DNA of 56,440 nucleotides, from positions 1 to 56,440 of the forward strand of contig PDPP01000022.1 of NCBI GenBank assembly GCA_002747515.1, read 5' to 3'. Of this stretch, positions 1-8,646 are shown piece by piece. The position numbers were made by a program, and so were the translations under genes. Numbering within the stretch: the stretch's first letter is position 1; the number at the start of each line of letters is the position of its first letter. The stretch comes from Candidatus Moraniibacteriota bacterium (GTDB lineage Bacteria; Patescibacteriota; Minisyncoccia; Moranbacterales; GCA-2747515). The notes beneath the pieces were generated by a model that worked only from the letters and a program-made list of their open reading frames with translations, searched no databases and was not told the origin of the DNA.

Positions 1-83
1 TCCTGTGTTTGTGTGTACATGCCAAAAGCACAAAATGACATACAGGATAAAGGGATGAGAAAAAACGAAAACAATTTCTTCAT
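1..83 (-). CDS. 5' end of a secreted or membrane protein (partial, runs off the window)
   Basis: An open frame starts at the ATG complementary to 81-83 and stays open to the window edge. The visible 27 residues begin MKKLFSFFLIPLS, a short basic start followed by a hydrophobic core, as in a signal peptide. No Shine-Dalgarno is visible. It follows the mscS terminator on the same strand, so it would be a separate transcription unit. Nothing can be said about the mature protein. Confidence 0.45.
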   Translation of the reverse strand, partial: MKKLFSFFLIPLSCMSFCAFGMYTQTQ

Positions 84-124
84 ATATTTTATATTAATTT
101 GTTTTACATGATTTATTGTACCAC

Positions 125-152
125 AAAAAAGAAACAGGCCTAAACCTGTTTC
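125..152 (-). terminator. Rho-independent terminator after the MscS gene
   Basis: An 8-bp stem GAAACAGG/CCTGTTTC with a six-base loop lies directly after the stop codon of the MscS-family gene. Read on the minus strand it is followed by a run of six T. A T run on the other side means it could also act on plus-strand transcripts. Confidence 0.85.
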
Positions 153-166
153 CTTTTTTCCCTGTG

Positions 167-1231
167 TTATAGCCTTCGTTCTTTCATATCTGGTGGACAT
201 GCAAATTCAATTTTTTTATTATCAAACATTTCCTTTATACCGATATTAATCGCATGTTGCGCATTGATATGTAGCGTATAATCTCGTGAATCAACAACAT
301 ACATGATTTCAAAAAGTAAACCCCATTCACCAAACTCCTTAAGATGTACACGCTTACATTCTACATGTTCTATTTGTGCGATGATTTCTGCAATATCATC
401 AGGGATTTGTCGCAACACATCTGCAGATGTATCAAAAGAAACATGAAAATAAGAACGCACATTTCTATAATCCATCGTCTTATAATTGTGCACACGGGAT
501 GATGTCATATCCTGATTTGACACCACCAACTCCTCACCTGTACGAGATACGATGCGGGTTGTCTTGATACCAATTTTTTTAACCACTCCCACATCATCAC
601 CGATTTTGACAGCATCTCCAGCTTTAAACGGTTTGTCAAAATAAATAGAAAAAGATGCAAAGAGGTCAGACAACATTTCTTTCACTGCAAACGCAATCGC
701 AATACCACCAATACCCACACCAGCAACAAGAGAGGTGATATTCACTCCAATATTTGACAGAATCATCATAATGCCAAAAATCCACACAACAATACTTACG
801 ATCGTACTAAGCAAATGCGTTGCACTTTTTATATGCTCATCTTCTTCTGTTCCACTACTCACTTTTTTTGCAAAAAACTCTATGATAATTTGTGCAGATC
901 GTGTAATTTGAAATATAACAATAACAATCAAAATAATATTTATCCCACTCTGTACTACGACACTCAAATTCAATGTATGCAAAGCAATGTACAAAGAAAG
1001 GATTATATACAATCGTGGTCGAATAGACTGTACAAACTCCACAAACACATCATCAAATTCCGTCTTTGTTTTTTTTGCAAATCTCTTAAAATGCGCCATA
1101 AGAAATCGTTGCAATACAAAAAGAATTGCAAGAAAAATCACAAAATACAACAATGCATCTATATACTGTGCAATTGTATTACCAAAATACACTTTTTCCA
1201 AATACGCACCAACGATAATATTATTAATCAT
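167..1231 (-). CDS. Small-conductance mechanosensitive channel (MscS family)
   Basis: A 354-aa membrane protein predicted to release ions and osmolytes when membrane tension rises. The N-terminal half has several hydrophobic segments (about residues 20-45, 70-90, 95-120 and 140-165). They are followed by the Gly/Ala-rich pore helix typical of MscS (LVAGVGIGGIAIAFAVKE, about 165-185) and then the beta domain start (FDKPFKAGDAVKIGD). The C-terminal alpha/beta part completes a normal-length MscS-like protein. The gene stands alone, ending in a hairpin terminator. The first ATG is used; the start is followed within ten residues by the first membrane region, so no better start is apparent. Confidence 0.9.
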   Translation of the reverse strand: MINNIIVGAYLEKVYFGNTIAQYIDALLYFVIFLAILFVLQRFLMAHFKRFAKKTKTEFDDVFVEFVQSIRPRLYIILSLYIALHTLNLSVVVQSGINIILIVIVIFQITRSAQIIIEFFAKKVSSGTEEDEHIKSATHLLSTIVSIVVWIFGIMMILSNIGVNITSLVAGVGIGGIAIAFAVKEMLSDLFASFSIYFDKPFKAGDAVKIGDDVGVVKKIGIKTTRIVSRTGEELVVSNQDMTSSRVHNYKTMDYRNVRSYFHVSFDTSADVLRQIPDDIAEIIAQIEHVECKRVHLKEFGEWGLLFEIMYVVDSRDYTLHINAQHAINIGIKEMFDNKKIEFACPPDMKERRL

Positions 1232-1301
1232 ATAATGATACTATTTAATCAACTAATTATGTCCATTTTAACATAAAATACATAAAATTTCTATTTTGTT
1301 T

Positions 1302-4286
1302 TTATCTTTTTTTCACCATATTAAGCAACGCTATATACTCATCCATACTACTATCTCCCCATTTTTTCTCTATGACATCGTCCAAAAATGCTCCTGACAA
1401 TACATCTTGTGCAAATGTATTAATTTCTTTTTTTATACGCACAACATCATTATCATTGACCTTTATAATCTCTTTTTCATATTCATGCGTGTCTGGATGT
1501 GGCTCAATGAAATCCAACTCACCTGAAACCATATTATATTGCCCACTGTTATATGAATCTAATAGCAATTTATAAAAAACTACCTGTCGTCGCAATGACT
1601 CTTTTTTGTTTTTATCATATCTACTCCATGGTTTACCAGATTTATAATCAACTACAGAGATTGTTCCATCTCCTTTGTGTACAATTTTATCAATGACTCC
1701 TGTAAGTAAAATTTCTTCACCACTATCCAAATCAAAAGGAACCGCTTTAATCTTTTTTTCCAATTCGACATCAAGAGAAAAAGTATCTCTATATTGATCA
1801 TAATATCCTCCCAATACATCATAACCACGCCTCTTGATCGAATCAAAATACTCATATGGCACCTGCAATAATTCCATCGATTTTTCAAAGATATCAATTA
1901 ATTCTTCCTTTGAAAGAAATTCTTTTCTCTCGTGTGATTTTTTAAAATATCCTTCCAAAGCTGCATGCAAAACACTTCCACAAAGCATCGTCTTGTTTTG
2001 TGTGCTTGGCAAACGCACCACATTCCGGAAAAAATACAAGATTGGAGAATCAAAATAATTATTGAGTGCTGTTGCTGATAACTGCATCGAAAAAAACTGA
2101 TCTCGGATATACTCTTGCGAAATAATTGACGCAAGCATACGCATACGTGGTGCAAAAAAAATCTCATATCCACCAACTTCCTCCTCTATATCAACAGGTG
2201 TAGCATTGATGTCCGAAATAAAAAGCGAAGGCAACCTCTCTCGTCCTCCCATATCATGATCAGCATAAGAGATTGTAAGTTCCTTTTTAGCACGTGTAAT
2301 CGCCACATAAAATAATCGCCGCTCATCTTCTATATCACCCGAAAACACATTGATTGGTAAAGTAAATTTTTTGATATTTTTTTTACCGCCCCACAATCCA
2401 TTAATGACATTTGTGATATACACATGCTCAAACTCAAGTCCTTTTGACCCATGTGCTGTCATGAGATTTACTCCGTGCATATCTGCACCAGGCACCACAT
2501 CCATCGAGAGATTATATCCTTCGTATGTATCAAGATGTTCTATTAAATCTTTTAGTTTATATTTTTTTTTCTCCGACACAAGATCTCGTACCTCATCAAA
2601 AAGTCGTGATAATTTCTTCAGGAGAAAAACATGGTCTTTTTGCGAAAGTACATGTTCGAGAAACTGTGACTCTCGTACAAATTTCTCAAAAAATTCAACT
2701 AAATATGTATTTTCTGACAGTTTCTTCTGTGTTTTTATAAATGCAATCAACTCACGCACCTTTTCAATTTCCACTACACCATACCGCACGAGTTCTTTTT
2801 CGTTACATAAAAATTGATACATGCTCTTTTTGCGTGAAACATGTCCAAAGTGTTCCAATATCGCCAACGCATCATCAACGTCAATATCAACAATGTCAAG
2901 AAGAAGGAGTTTTGAAAATTCTCGATCATTTCCCGGATTATGCACTACACGCAAAAATGTTATGAGCTTTTGTACTTCCACATCATCCAAAACATTCTGT
3001 CTCGCTGTCACAACAAAAGGCACGCCTCTTTTTTCAAAAACTTCTCGTACAAAAGGCAAATTATTGTGCTCCCGATAAAATACCGCAATCTCCTCTGGTG
3101 CAACGCCACCTTCAATCTTTGCAAGTATATCATCTGCGATATGGACTAATTCTTCTTTATAATCTCGAAAATGCTTTACATGAATTCGTGCACTGTCTTT
3201 CTTAAAAGCTGTGAGCTCTACATGTTTTTTGCTATCTTCTCCACTCATAATGAGAGTGTGTGCTTCATCAAGTATGCCCTGTGCACTTCGATAATTGTCC
3301 TTTAGATTTATGATTACCGCATCATCAAATTTTTTCCCAAAATGCAAAAAACTCCCAATATCTGCTCCCTGAAAACGATAAATTGCTTGTTTATCATCAC
3401 CAACTGTAAAAAGATTTGGCTGTTCACCGAGGTGTTCTGCATCTGTAAGTATATTGATAATACGATTTTGACCATCATTTGTATCTTGATGTTCATCTAC
3501 AAGAATATACTGATATTGCTCACGCAAAATTGATGCAAACTCCTCATTATTCTCAGATACCGACACAAATTGCATAATCATATCTGTAAAATCATACAAT
3601 TTATTCTCCTTCAATTCTTTTTGATATAGTGCATATACCTTTTGTAAATCTCGATTTTTGTGTATTGGTTTTAATGCAGATTCTTTTACATCGCCTTTTT
3701 TATTCTTTTTTGTATCTCTTTTATAATATGAATCTGGATCACTGAGAATTGCTTCTTTTTGCGCGGTGATACGATGTAAAAAATTATCTGGATCTACACC
3801 CTCTCTTTTTAATTCATCAATTGCATAAAGAATATCTTTAATATAATGAAAACTACTATTAAATGTTGTAAGACAATCATATTCATTTTCTGTGAGGATT
3901 TTTTCGAGAATGTGAATCTTTTCAATGTCAGTTGCTACACGCGAAAATGTAATTTCTGGAAAATGATCAGAATTCTGTTTAATCTGATCCTCACAAAAAC
4001 TATGAAATGTAAAGATGTTTGTACGATATGCTTCTTCTGCACCAATAAACGTTGCTAATCGCTCACGCATCGCCACAACACCAGCATTGGTAAATGTAAG
4101 TGCAAGTATATTCTCAGGAGTAATCCCCCCTCCTGCACTTTTTAAGATATTTGCGATTCGCAACGTCAATATCTGCGTTTTCCCTGTCCCAGGACCAGCC
4201 ACGACAATCACTGGCCCTGTGATTGTATCAACTGCTTTTTTTTGCTCTGCGTTGAGCATATTGTATTGTGTATCAAAATCTGTCAT
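1302..4286 (-). CDS. UvrD/PcrA-type superfamily 1 DNA helicase with C-terminal RecB-family nuclease domain
   Basis: A protein of about 994 aa combining an SF1A helicase with a nuclease. Helicase motifs appear in order: Q motif LNAEQKKAV, Walker A AGPGTGKT, Walker B VDEHQDTN, GDDKQAIYRFQG, MTAHGSKGLEFEHV and RRLFYVAITRAKKE. The last 250 residues carry RecB-like PD-(D/E)XK nuclease features (GSVLHAALEGYF, ITGVID-like LTGVIDKI, then VVDYKSGK). This is the AddA/RecB-like arrangement and suggests a role in double-strand break processing; no AddB/RecC partner is in the window. The ORF track begins 11 codons upstream, but that start overlaps the preceding gene. The MTDFDTQ start at 4286 sits one base after the stop of that gene and is preferred. 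Confidence 0.88.
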   Translation of the reverse strand: MTDFDTQYNMLNAEQKKAVDTITGPVIVVAGPGTGKTQILTLRIANILKSAGGGITPENILALTFTNAGVVAMRERLATFIGAEEAYRTNIFTFHSFCEDQIKQNSDHFPEITFSRVATDIEKIHILEKILTENEYDCLTTFNSSFHYIKDILYAIDELKREGVDPDNFLHRITAQKEAILSDPDSYYKRDTKKNKKGDVKESALKPIHKNRDLQKVYALYQKELKENKLYDFTDMIMQFVSVSENNEEFASILREQYQYILVDEHQDTNDGQNRIINILTDAEHLGEQPNLFTVGDDKQAIYRFQGADIGSFLHFGKKFDDAVIINLKDNYRSAQGILDEAHTLIMSGEDSKKHVELTAFKKDSARIHVKHFRDYKEELVHIADDILAKIEGGVAPEEIAVFYREHNNLPFVREVFEKRGVPFVVTARQNVLDDVEVQKLITFLRVVHNPGNDREFSKLLLLDIVDIDVDDALAILEHFGHVSRKKSMYQFLCNEKELVRYGVVEIEKVRELIAFIKTQKKLSENTYLVEFFEKFVRESQFLEHVLSQKDHVFLLKKLSRLFDEVRDLVSEKKKYKLKDLIEHLDTYEGYNLSMDVVPGADMHGVNLMTAHGSKGLEFEHVYITNVINGLWGGKKNIKKFTLPINVFSGDIEDERRLFYVAITRAKKELTISYADHDMGGRERLPSLFISDINATPVDIEEEVGGYEIFFAPRMRMLASIISQEYIRDQFFSMQLSATALNNYFDSPILYFFRNVVRLPSTQNKTMLCGSVLHAALEGYFKKSHERKEFLSKEELIDIFEKSMELLQVPYEYFDSIKRRGYDVLGGYYDQYRDTFSLDVELEKKIKAVPFDLDSGEEILLTGVIDKIVHKGDGTISVVDYKSGKPWSRYDKNKKESLRRQVVFYKLLLDSYNSGQYNMVSGELDFIEPHPDTHEYEKEIIKVNDNDVVRIKKEINTFAQDVLSGAFLDDVIEKKWGDSSMDEYIALLNMVKKR

Positions 4287-4287
4287 A

Positions 4288-4533
4288 TTATTTTTTTCGC
4301 TTATCTGCAAGCTTTGCATTTTTTACGTTTTTTTTCTCTTCTCTTTTGAATAACTGACCAATATCAATCCCAAAATACCCAAGCGAAGAAAGCAAAAGTG
4401 CTGTCGCTGTCGCTTCATCCAAATTCCCTATCACAGGTGTTATGTCAGGAATAAACTCCACAATACCTGCTGTTGGATTAATAAGGTAAAGAAATGATAT
4501 GATTCCAACGATTGCCACTAAAAAAGATCTCAT
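4288..4533 (-). CDS. Small membrane protein, DUF1232-like
   Basis: An 81-aa protein with an N-terminal hydrophobic helix (about residues 4-22). The core pattern, with PTAGIVEFIPDITPVIG followed by a second hydrophobic stretch, resembles the YkvA/DUF1232 family signature (D-x-I-P-D-x-I-P-V-x-G). The C-terminus is highly basic and probably cytoplasmic. The function of this family is not established. It lies one base upstream of the helicase gene on the same strand, so the two are probably cotranscribed; a functional link is not implied. Confidence 0.7.
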   Translation of the reverse strand: MRSFLVAIVGIISFLYLINPTAGIVEFIPDITPVIGNLDEATATALLLSSLGYFGIDIGQLFKREEKKNVKNAKLADKRKK

Positions 4534-4600
4534 AATACAAAAATTACTTTATAATAATTACTTCTCACATCATAACGCAGCATACAAACTTTCACAAATA

Positions 4601-4635
4601 AAAAAAGAAACAGAATGATATTCTGTTTCTTTTTT
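4601..4635 (-). terminator. Bidirectional-type terminator after the potassium channel gene
   Basis: A perfect 15-bp stem (AAAAAAGAAACAGAA/TTCTGTTTCTTTTTT) with loop TGATA. It lies between the stop of the channel gene at 4680 and the start of the next gene. The A/T arms supply a U run in either direction. Confidence 0.85.
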
Positions 4636-4679
4636 CTAAAAACTAAAAAAATGTATCTTTATAATATTACTGCTATTTT

Positions 4680-5018
4680 TTATTGTTCTTCTCTCTCTTT
4701 TTGCATCAATTTATTGCGGACACGCTTAAATTCCTCGTTGCTATGTTTATATAGTGTATTAATAAATCCAAAGAGAATGCCTACACCCATCAATATATAA
4801 ATCATTGTAAAAATCTTTCCTGCATCAGTGACAGGATACATGTCACCATATCCCACCGTTGTGAGTGTAATCACAGAAAAATATGCTGCATCAATAAATG
4901 TCCATTTTTCTACAAAGTGATAAAACATCGTCCCACCAAACAATGTGAACATCGTTGCCATGAATAAATTTCTTTGCGGGCGATCGCTGAAAAACCGAGT
5001 GATAAAAATTTTTTTCAT
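4680..5018 (-). CDS. Two-transmembrane potassium channel subunit (Ion_trans_2)
   Basis: A 112-aa minimal K+ channel subunit. The layout is a first membrane helix (about residues 18-38), a pore helix, the selectivity filter TVGYGD (about residues 53-58) and a second helix rich in Met, Gly and Phe (about 70-92), with a charged C-terminal tail. It has no voltage sensor and no RCK domain, so it should act as a homotetramer of KcsA-like subunits. It is a monocistronic gene with its own terminator. Confidence 0.88.
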   Translation of the reverse strand: MKKIFITRFFSDRPQRNLFMATMFTLFGGTMFYHFVEKWTFIDAAYFSVITLTTVGYGDMYPVTDAGKIFTMIYILMGVGILFGFINTLYKHSNEEFKRVRNKLMQKEREEQ

Positions 5019-5225
5019 AAATCTTTTTTAAATCAATTATTAAAACAGTAATCTCCGTGCATGTCTTCAAAATATTGTTGTAACAACACCTTCTTTTATG
5101 CTGTTATATGTATAATATATTAACATACTACTAACATATTACCATATAAACATTTGATACATTAAAAAATTTCAAATCTAGAAAACATACTCGTTATAAT
5201 TACTTAATAGACAAATCTACTTATC

Positions 5226-5257
5226 AAAAAATCAAGCTCATTGCTTGATCTTTTTAT
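5226..5257 (-). terminator. Terminator of the L33-L28 transcript
   Basis: Stem ATCAAGC/GCTTGAT with loop TCATT lies about 35 bases after the rpmB stop codon. The minus strand reads into TTTTT after the stem. The A/T-rich stretch from here to the potassium channel start (5019-5225) shows no gene. Confidence 0.8.
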
Positions 5258-5287
5258 TATCTACATACTGCTTGCTAGACGAAATAC

Positions 5288-5521
5288 CTATTTCTGAATC
5301 AACTGACGTAAATCATACTTTTTTCCTTCTCGTTGCCATTTTTTAAGTGTGCGTAGAGCAGAATTTGAAAGTCGTACAGACATTTTTTCTCCTGTTGCAG
5401 GATTGATTAAATTCTTTTTCTGAAGATTGATCTTAAACTTTCGCTTTGTCTTTACCTGAGAATGGGAGACTTTATGACCAGTCATACTTCCCTTTCCAGT
5501 GATTTCACATATTCGAGACAT
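5288..5521 (-). CDS. rpmB: 50S ribosomal protein L28
   Basis: A 77-aa protein of the usual L28 length. The start MSRICEITGKGSMTGHKVSHS matches the family N-terminus. The usual Cys-containing start survives but no complete zinc site is visible. Basic segments (KRKFKINLQKK) and the C-terminal KVRLSNSALRTLKKWQR-like pattern fit binding to 23S rRNA in the large subunit. It follows the L33 gene by 21 bases on the same strand and shares its promoter and terminator. Confidence 0.95.
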   Translation of the reverse strand: MSRICEITGKGSMTGHKVSHSQVKTKRKFKINLQKKNLINPATGEKMSVRLSNSALRTLKKWQREGKKYDLRQLIQK

Positions 5522-5542
5522 AATCGATTTTTCTAAATATAA

Positions 5543-5716
5543 TTATTTCTTCTCCTTATAGATTGTATGTTTTTTTGCAATTGGATTAAACTTCTTTAGT
5601 TCAATTTTAATACCACGCAATTTCTTTGCGTTCTTGTGTGACCAAATGACATGTCCTTTACCATTTCCTTCTTCATCACCTTGAGAAACCAATTTTATAA
5701 GATTGTCTTGAGACAT
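5543..5716 (-). CDS. rpmG: 50S ribosomal protein L33 (short form, below the ORF-track cutoff)
   Basis: A 57-aa frame missing from the supplied track. It begins MSQDNLIKLVSQGDEEGNG and ends with KKFNPIAKKHTIYKEKK, which matches the conserved L33 C-terminus (ELKKYNP...KRHTIHKE). The frame has no CxxC pairs, so it would be a zinc-independent form. It lies upstream of rpmB, and L33 next to L28 is a common arrangement. A good promoter lies about 70 bases upstream. The start is the first ATG of the frame; no strong Shine-Dalgarno is obvious. Confidence 0.85.
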   Translation of the reverse strand: MSQDNLIKLVSQGDEEGNGKGHVIWSHKNAKKLRGIKIELKKFNPIAKKHTIYKEKK

Positions 5717-5742
5717 AACAGTAATTTAATACAAATACTAAC

Positions 5743-5767
5743 AGAAACGCAACTCCTAGGCGTTTCT
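5743..5767 (-). promoter_or_regulatory. Stem-loop in the leader of the L33-L28 transcript
   Basis: An 8-bp stem AGAAACGC/GCGTTTCT with a nine-base loop falls between the predicted L33 promoter and the rpmG start. No T run follows it on the minus strand, so it is not an ordinary terminator for mnmA. It may be a leader structure; a regulatory role is only a guess. Confidence 0.4.
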
Positions 5768-5781
5768 TTCACGTACATCCA

Positions 5782-5809
5782 AGTATACACGAAAATAAAA
5801 ATAATGCAA
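5782..5809 (-). promoter_or_regulatory. Sigma-70-type promoter for rpmG-rpmB
   Basis: Read on the minus strand: TTGCAT, a 16-base spacer, then TATACT. It points at rpmG and lies just downstream of the mnmA stop codon. The -35 box has the TTGCA form shared with the tRNA promoters in this window. Confidence 0.65.
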
Positions 5810-5859
5810 GAGTTCTATAAATAAAAACTGCAGTCGAATACAGAGATTGTGAACAAGCC

Positions 5860-6912
5860 CTAAGCAATTACTCCACCACCGAGACATATCTGTGCATCAT
5901 AAAACACGGCATACTGTCCAGGTGTTATACCTTGATCCTTTTCATCTAGATGTACATGCACAGAATTATTTTCTTTTTTTACAATGCTACACTGATAGAA
6001 ATGTGCTCCATGGCGCAATTTTACTAGAAGTTCTTTTTTATCAGGAAATCCACAAAACCAGTTAATATTTCTCACATCAAAATGATCTCGTCGCTGATCT
6101 TTACCAGTAAAACCATGCGTGAGATATACAATATTTTTTTCTACATCTTTATCACACACATACCATGGCCCACCACCAAGATCAATTCCTCTACGTTGCC
6201 CAATCGTGTAAAAATAAAATCCATCATGTTCACCAAGCTCTTTCCCCGTTTCTTTTTCAATAAATATGCCTTTTTGTATACCGAGATGTTGTTTAATAAA
6301 CTCAGTAAACGAAATTTTTCCTAAAAAACAAATGCCTTGTGAATCTTTTCTATTTGCCGTCACGAGACCATGATCTCGTGCATATGTACGCACATCACTT
6401 TTTTTCATATCTCCAATTGGAAATAATGCTTTTTGTAATTGCTCCTGTCGCATCATCGCGAGAAAATATGTCTGATCTTTTATAGGATCTGGTGCACAAA
6501 GTAATTGTATCAACCCATCATCACTCTTCACAGTTCGCGCATAATGTCCTGTCGCAATTTTATCAAAATCTTTACCATATTTATCATAAAAAGCCCCGAA
6601 CTTCACCTCACGATTACACAACATATCTGGATTTGGCGTAAGACCATTTTTTACAGCATCAATTGTATAGCGCACAACCCTATCATGATATTCTTTTTGC
6701 AATGACACAATATGCAACTTCACATCACATTGATTACACACATCTTGTGCATATTTCACATCTTCCTCCCATGGACACTCACCCAAAAAAGACATTTCAT
6801 CCTCTAACCAGATTTTGAGATAAAATGCTTCAACATCATGTCCTTGTTTTTTTAATTTATGTAGCGCAACAGAACTATCTACACCACCACTCACTAATAC
6901 TGCAATTTTCAT
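5860..6912 (-). CDS. mnmA: tRNA-specific 2-thiouridylase MnmA
   Basis: A 350-aa cytoplasmic enzyme that thiolates U34 in the anticodon of Glu, Gln and Lys tRNAs, using ATP and a persulfide relay. Visible features are the PP-loop SGGVDSS near residue 8, the nucleophile region TPNPDMLCNREVKF, the tRNA and adenylate segment KDQTYFL, the second catalytic Cys in GICFLG, and the C-terminal IGQRRG and beta-barrel part. Length is normal for the family. It probably follows the dus and small membrane protein genes in the same transcript. A substrate tRNA, tRNA-Glu(UUC), is encoded in this window. Confidence 0.95.
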   Translation of the reverse strand: MKIAVLVSGGVDSSVALHKLKKQGHDVEAFYLKIWLEDEMSFLGECPWEEDVKYAQDVCNQCDVKLHIVSLQKEYHDRVVRYTIDAVKNGLTPNPDMLCNREVKFGAFYDKYGKDFDKIATGHYARTVKSDDGLIQLLCAPDPIKDQTYFLAMMRQEQLQKALFPIGDMKKSDVRTYARDHGLVTANRKDSQGICFLGKISFTEFIKQHLGIQKGIFIEKETGKELGEHDGFYFYTIGQRRGIDLGGGPWYVCDKDVEKNIVYLTHGFTGKDQRRDHFDVRNINWFCGFPDKKELLVKLRHGAHFYQCSIVKKENNSVHVHLDEKDQGITPGQYAVFYDAQICLGGGVIA

Positions 6913-6987
6913 GTATAAAAATTTATAATTTACAACTTAAAAAGTACAAAATACAACATTTCAATTCTACCCACTATCTAACACTTA

Positions 6988-7143
6988 TTAATGCCACTGC
7001 ATTAAAACATCAATCAATGACTCATCAAGAAGAAACTGCCACATAAAATATAAAATGATAAAAAATATCACAATATAAACCGCTGTTTTTACAAGATATT
7101 TTATAATACTTTCTTTTTTCAAGAAATCTTTGAACTTTTGCAT
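6988..7143 (-). CDS. 51-aa single-span membrane protein, coupled to dus
   Basis: This frame is too short for the ORF track. It starts MQKFKDFLKKES, a basic amphipathic start, continues through a hydrophobic span (TAVYIVIFFIILYFMW, about residues 20-35) and ends in an acidic tail. Its ATG overlaps the dus stop codon as TAATG, the classic arrangement for translational coupling. That overlap and the sensible topology argue that it is real. I do not recognise the family. In outline it resembles small envelope helper peptides such as DltX, but I see no diagnostic motif. Confidence 0.55.
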   Translation of the reverse strand: MQKFKDFLKKESIIKYLVKTAVYIVIFFIILYFMWQFLLDESLIDVLMQWH

Positions 7144-8105
7144 TATTTTTTACTCAAAAAATTATCAACAATATCCTCAACATGTGTAGCATCACGCGCA
7201 TTCATCAACTGCGCACGGAGATTACTTGCCTGTGGAAAACCACTTATATATGCCTTATAATGTTTTTTCATTATCGCAAAGTTTTTGATTCCTGTAAAAA
7301 GCTCTGCAAAAAGTTTTGTATGCTCTACCATCACACGCAATTTTTCTTCCATGGATACTGACATTGCATTACCAGAAAATATCCATGGATTGCCAAAAAC
7401 ACCACGACCAATCATAACACCATCACATCCATACCTTTTGATTAATTCTTTTCCTTGTACAACACTTGTCACATCACCATTACCGAGAAGTTTTACTTCT
7501 GGTCGTAAGTCATTTTTTATATCCACAATGCGCGACATAAGATTCCAATGTGCCGGCACCTTACTCATTTCTTTACGTGTACGCAAATGTACCGTTAGCG
7601 CTGCGACATCTTTTTCTAATATATGCGGCAGCCATTGATCGATCTCCTCTTTATTAAATCCAATTCGCGTTTTTACACTCACGGGCATATCTCCTGCACC
7701 AGAAATTGTTGCACTGATAATATCTTTTGCCAATTCTGGATCATTAATCAATGCTGATCCTGTGCCTTGCTTGACTATATTTTTTTCAGGACAACCCATG
7801 TTAATATCTATGCCATCAAAACCACGTTCTTTACAAAGTTGTGCCACTTTCTCAAAGTTTTTTGGATACACACCAAAAACCTGTGCCACAACAAAACGCT
7901 CACTTTCATCAAACCAAAGATGATGCATGAGTTTTTCACGTCCCTTCGGATGTGAAAGGCCATCTACACTCACAAATTCTGTAAAAATTACATCTGGTGC
8001 ACTATATTTTGCAATCATGCGTCGAAACGCCGCATCCGTCACATCATACATCGGCGCTAATGCAAAAAAAGGCGTTTCTAATTTTTCCCAAAATCCTTTA
8101 CTCAT
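7143..8105 (-). CDS. dus: tRNA-dihydrouridine synthase (Dus family)
   Basis: An FMN-dependent enzyme of about 320 aa that reduces uridine to dihydrouridine in tRNA D-loops. Motifs are the N-terminal LAPMYDVTDAAFR, then QVFG, the signature DINMGCPEKNIVKQGTGSAL with the catalytic Cys, VKTRIGF, LTVHLRTR and the phosphate-binding GCDGVMIGRGVFGNPW. The ORF track starts nine codons upstream at 8132, but that ATG lies almost at the start site expected from the promoter at 8139-8166. MSKGFW at 8105 is the better start. Its stop codon overlaps the start of a 51-aa membrane protein gene. Confidence 0.93.
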   Translation of the reverse strand: MSKGFWEKLETPFFALAPMYDVTDAAFRRMIAKYSAPDVIFTEFVSVDGLSHPKGREKLMHHLWFDESERFVVAQVFGVYPKNFEKVAQLCKERGFDGIDINMGCPEKNIVKQGTGSALINDPELAKDIISATISGAGDMPVSVKTRIGFNKEEIDQWLPHILEKDVAALTVHLRTRKEMSKVPAHWNLMSRIVDIKNDLRPEVKLLGNGDVTSVVQGKELIKRYGCDGVMIGRGVFGNPWIFSGNAMSVSMEEKLRVMVEHTKLFAELFTGIKNFAIMKKHYKAYISGFPQASNLRAQLMNARDATHVEDIVDNFLSKK

Positions 8106-8138
8106 AATCTCATCATAACATATGAAATACAAATACCC

Positions 8139-8166
8139 ATTGTACTAAAAAATACTAAAAAATCAA
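8139..8166 (-). promoter_or_regulatory. Promoter for dus
   Basis: On the minus strand: TTGATT, 16 bases, TACAAT. Transcription would start near 8132, upstream of the preferred dus ATG at 8105. It is divergent from the dksA-like promoter. Confidence 0.55.
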
Positions 8167-8191
8167 GGATAAGAAATCAAGAAATTTTTTG

Positions 8192-8220
8192 TTGACAAAT
8201 TCATTAAAATGAATCATAAT
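8192..8220 (+). promoter_or_regulatory. Near-consensus sigma-70 promoter for the DksA-like operon
   Basis: TTGACA, exactly 17 bases, then CATAAT. This is the closest match to the housekeeping consensus I found in the window. The predicted transcript starts near 8227, leaving a leader of about 40 bases before the ATG at 8266. Confidence 0.8.
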
Positions 8221-8265
8221 AGCTCGGTAGTTCTTTTTATTAACTTAAACCAGCAGGAGGTTGGG

Positions 8266-8646
8266 ATGCAAGAAGTTGTTACAAAACAACAAAAAGAATC
8301 GTTGATGAAAATATTCACAGAAGAATTGAAAGAATTGAAAGCGATTCTGCAAAAAGAAAATACAATTTCCATGAAAGTGGAAAAAGGAGATGAATGTGAT
8401 ATCTCGTCTTCCGTTACTCAAAAGAGTTTAAACGCCACAATGAATAACAGAAGACGATCGCGAATTCACAGACTCGACACAATACTAAAAGAAATTCCCT
8501 CATGGGATTTTTACTGCACAAATTGTGGTGAATTTGTACAACCTAGTAGAGTAGAGTCATCTGCAAACATGCTCTGCGTCTTGTGTGCAAAAAAAATACA
8601 GAGTAAAGCAAAGAAAAATAATGGAGGACATCATGCATACATATAG
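8266..8646 (+). CDS. DksA/TraR-type zinc-finger protein
   Basis: A protein of about 126 aa with an N-terminal helical, Lys/Glu-rich part and a C-terminal C4 zinc finger, CTNCGEF...CVLCAKK, with 16 residues between the CxxC pairs (the family usually has 17). This is the DksA/TraR arrangement, in which a coiled coil enters the RNA polymerase secondary channel and alters initiation. I do not see the acidic DxxDxA tip of DksA clearly, so the exact role is open. The ATG at 8266 is chosen over the track start at 8209 because a GGAGG lies five bases upstream of it. It overlaps the next gene by 14 bases. Confidence 0.75.
   Translation: MQEVVTKQQKESLMKIFTEELKELKAILQKENTISMKVEKGDECDISSSVTQKSLNATMNNRRRSRIHRLDTILKEIPSWDFYCTNCGEFVQPSRVESSANMLCVLCAKKIQSKAKKNNGGHHAYI

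Noticed and set aside
5743-5767. Hairpin considered as the mnmA terminator
   Set aside because: It lies downstream of the likely L33 promoter and is not followed by a T run on the minus strand, so it is listed as a leader stem-loop instead.
8209-8265. Upstream start for the DksA-like protein
   Set aside because: The extra 19 residues begin inside the -10 region of the promoter and precede the GGAGG; the ATG at 8266 is better placed.
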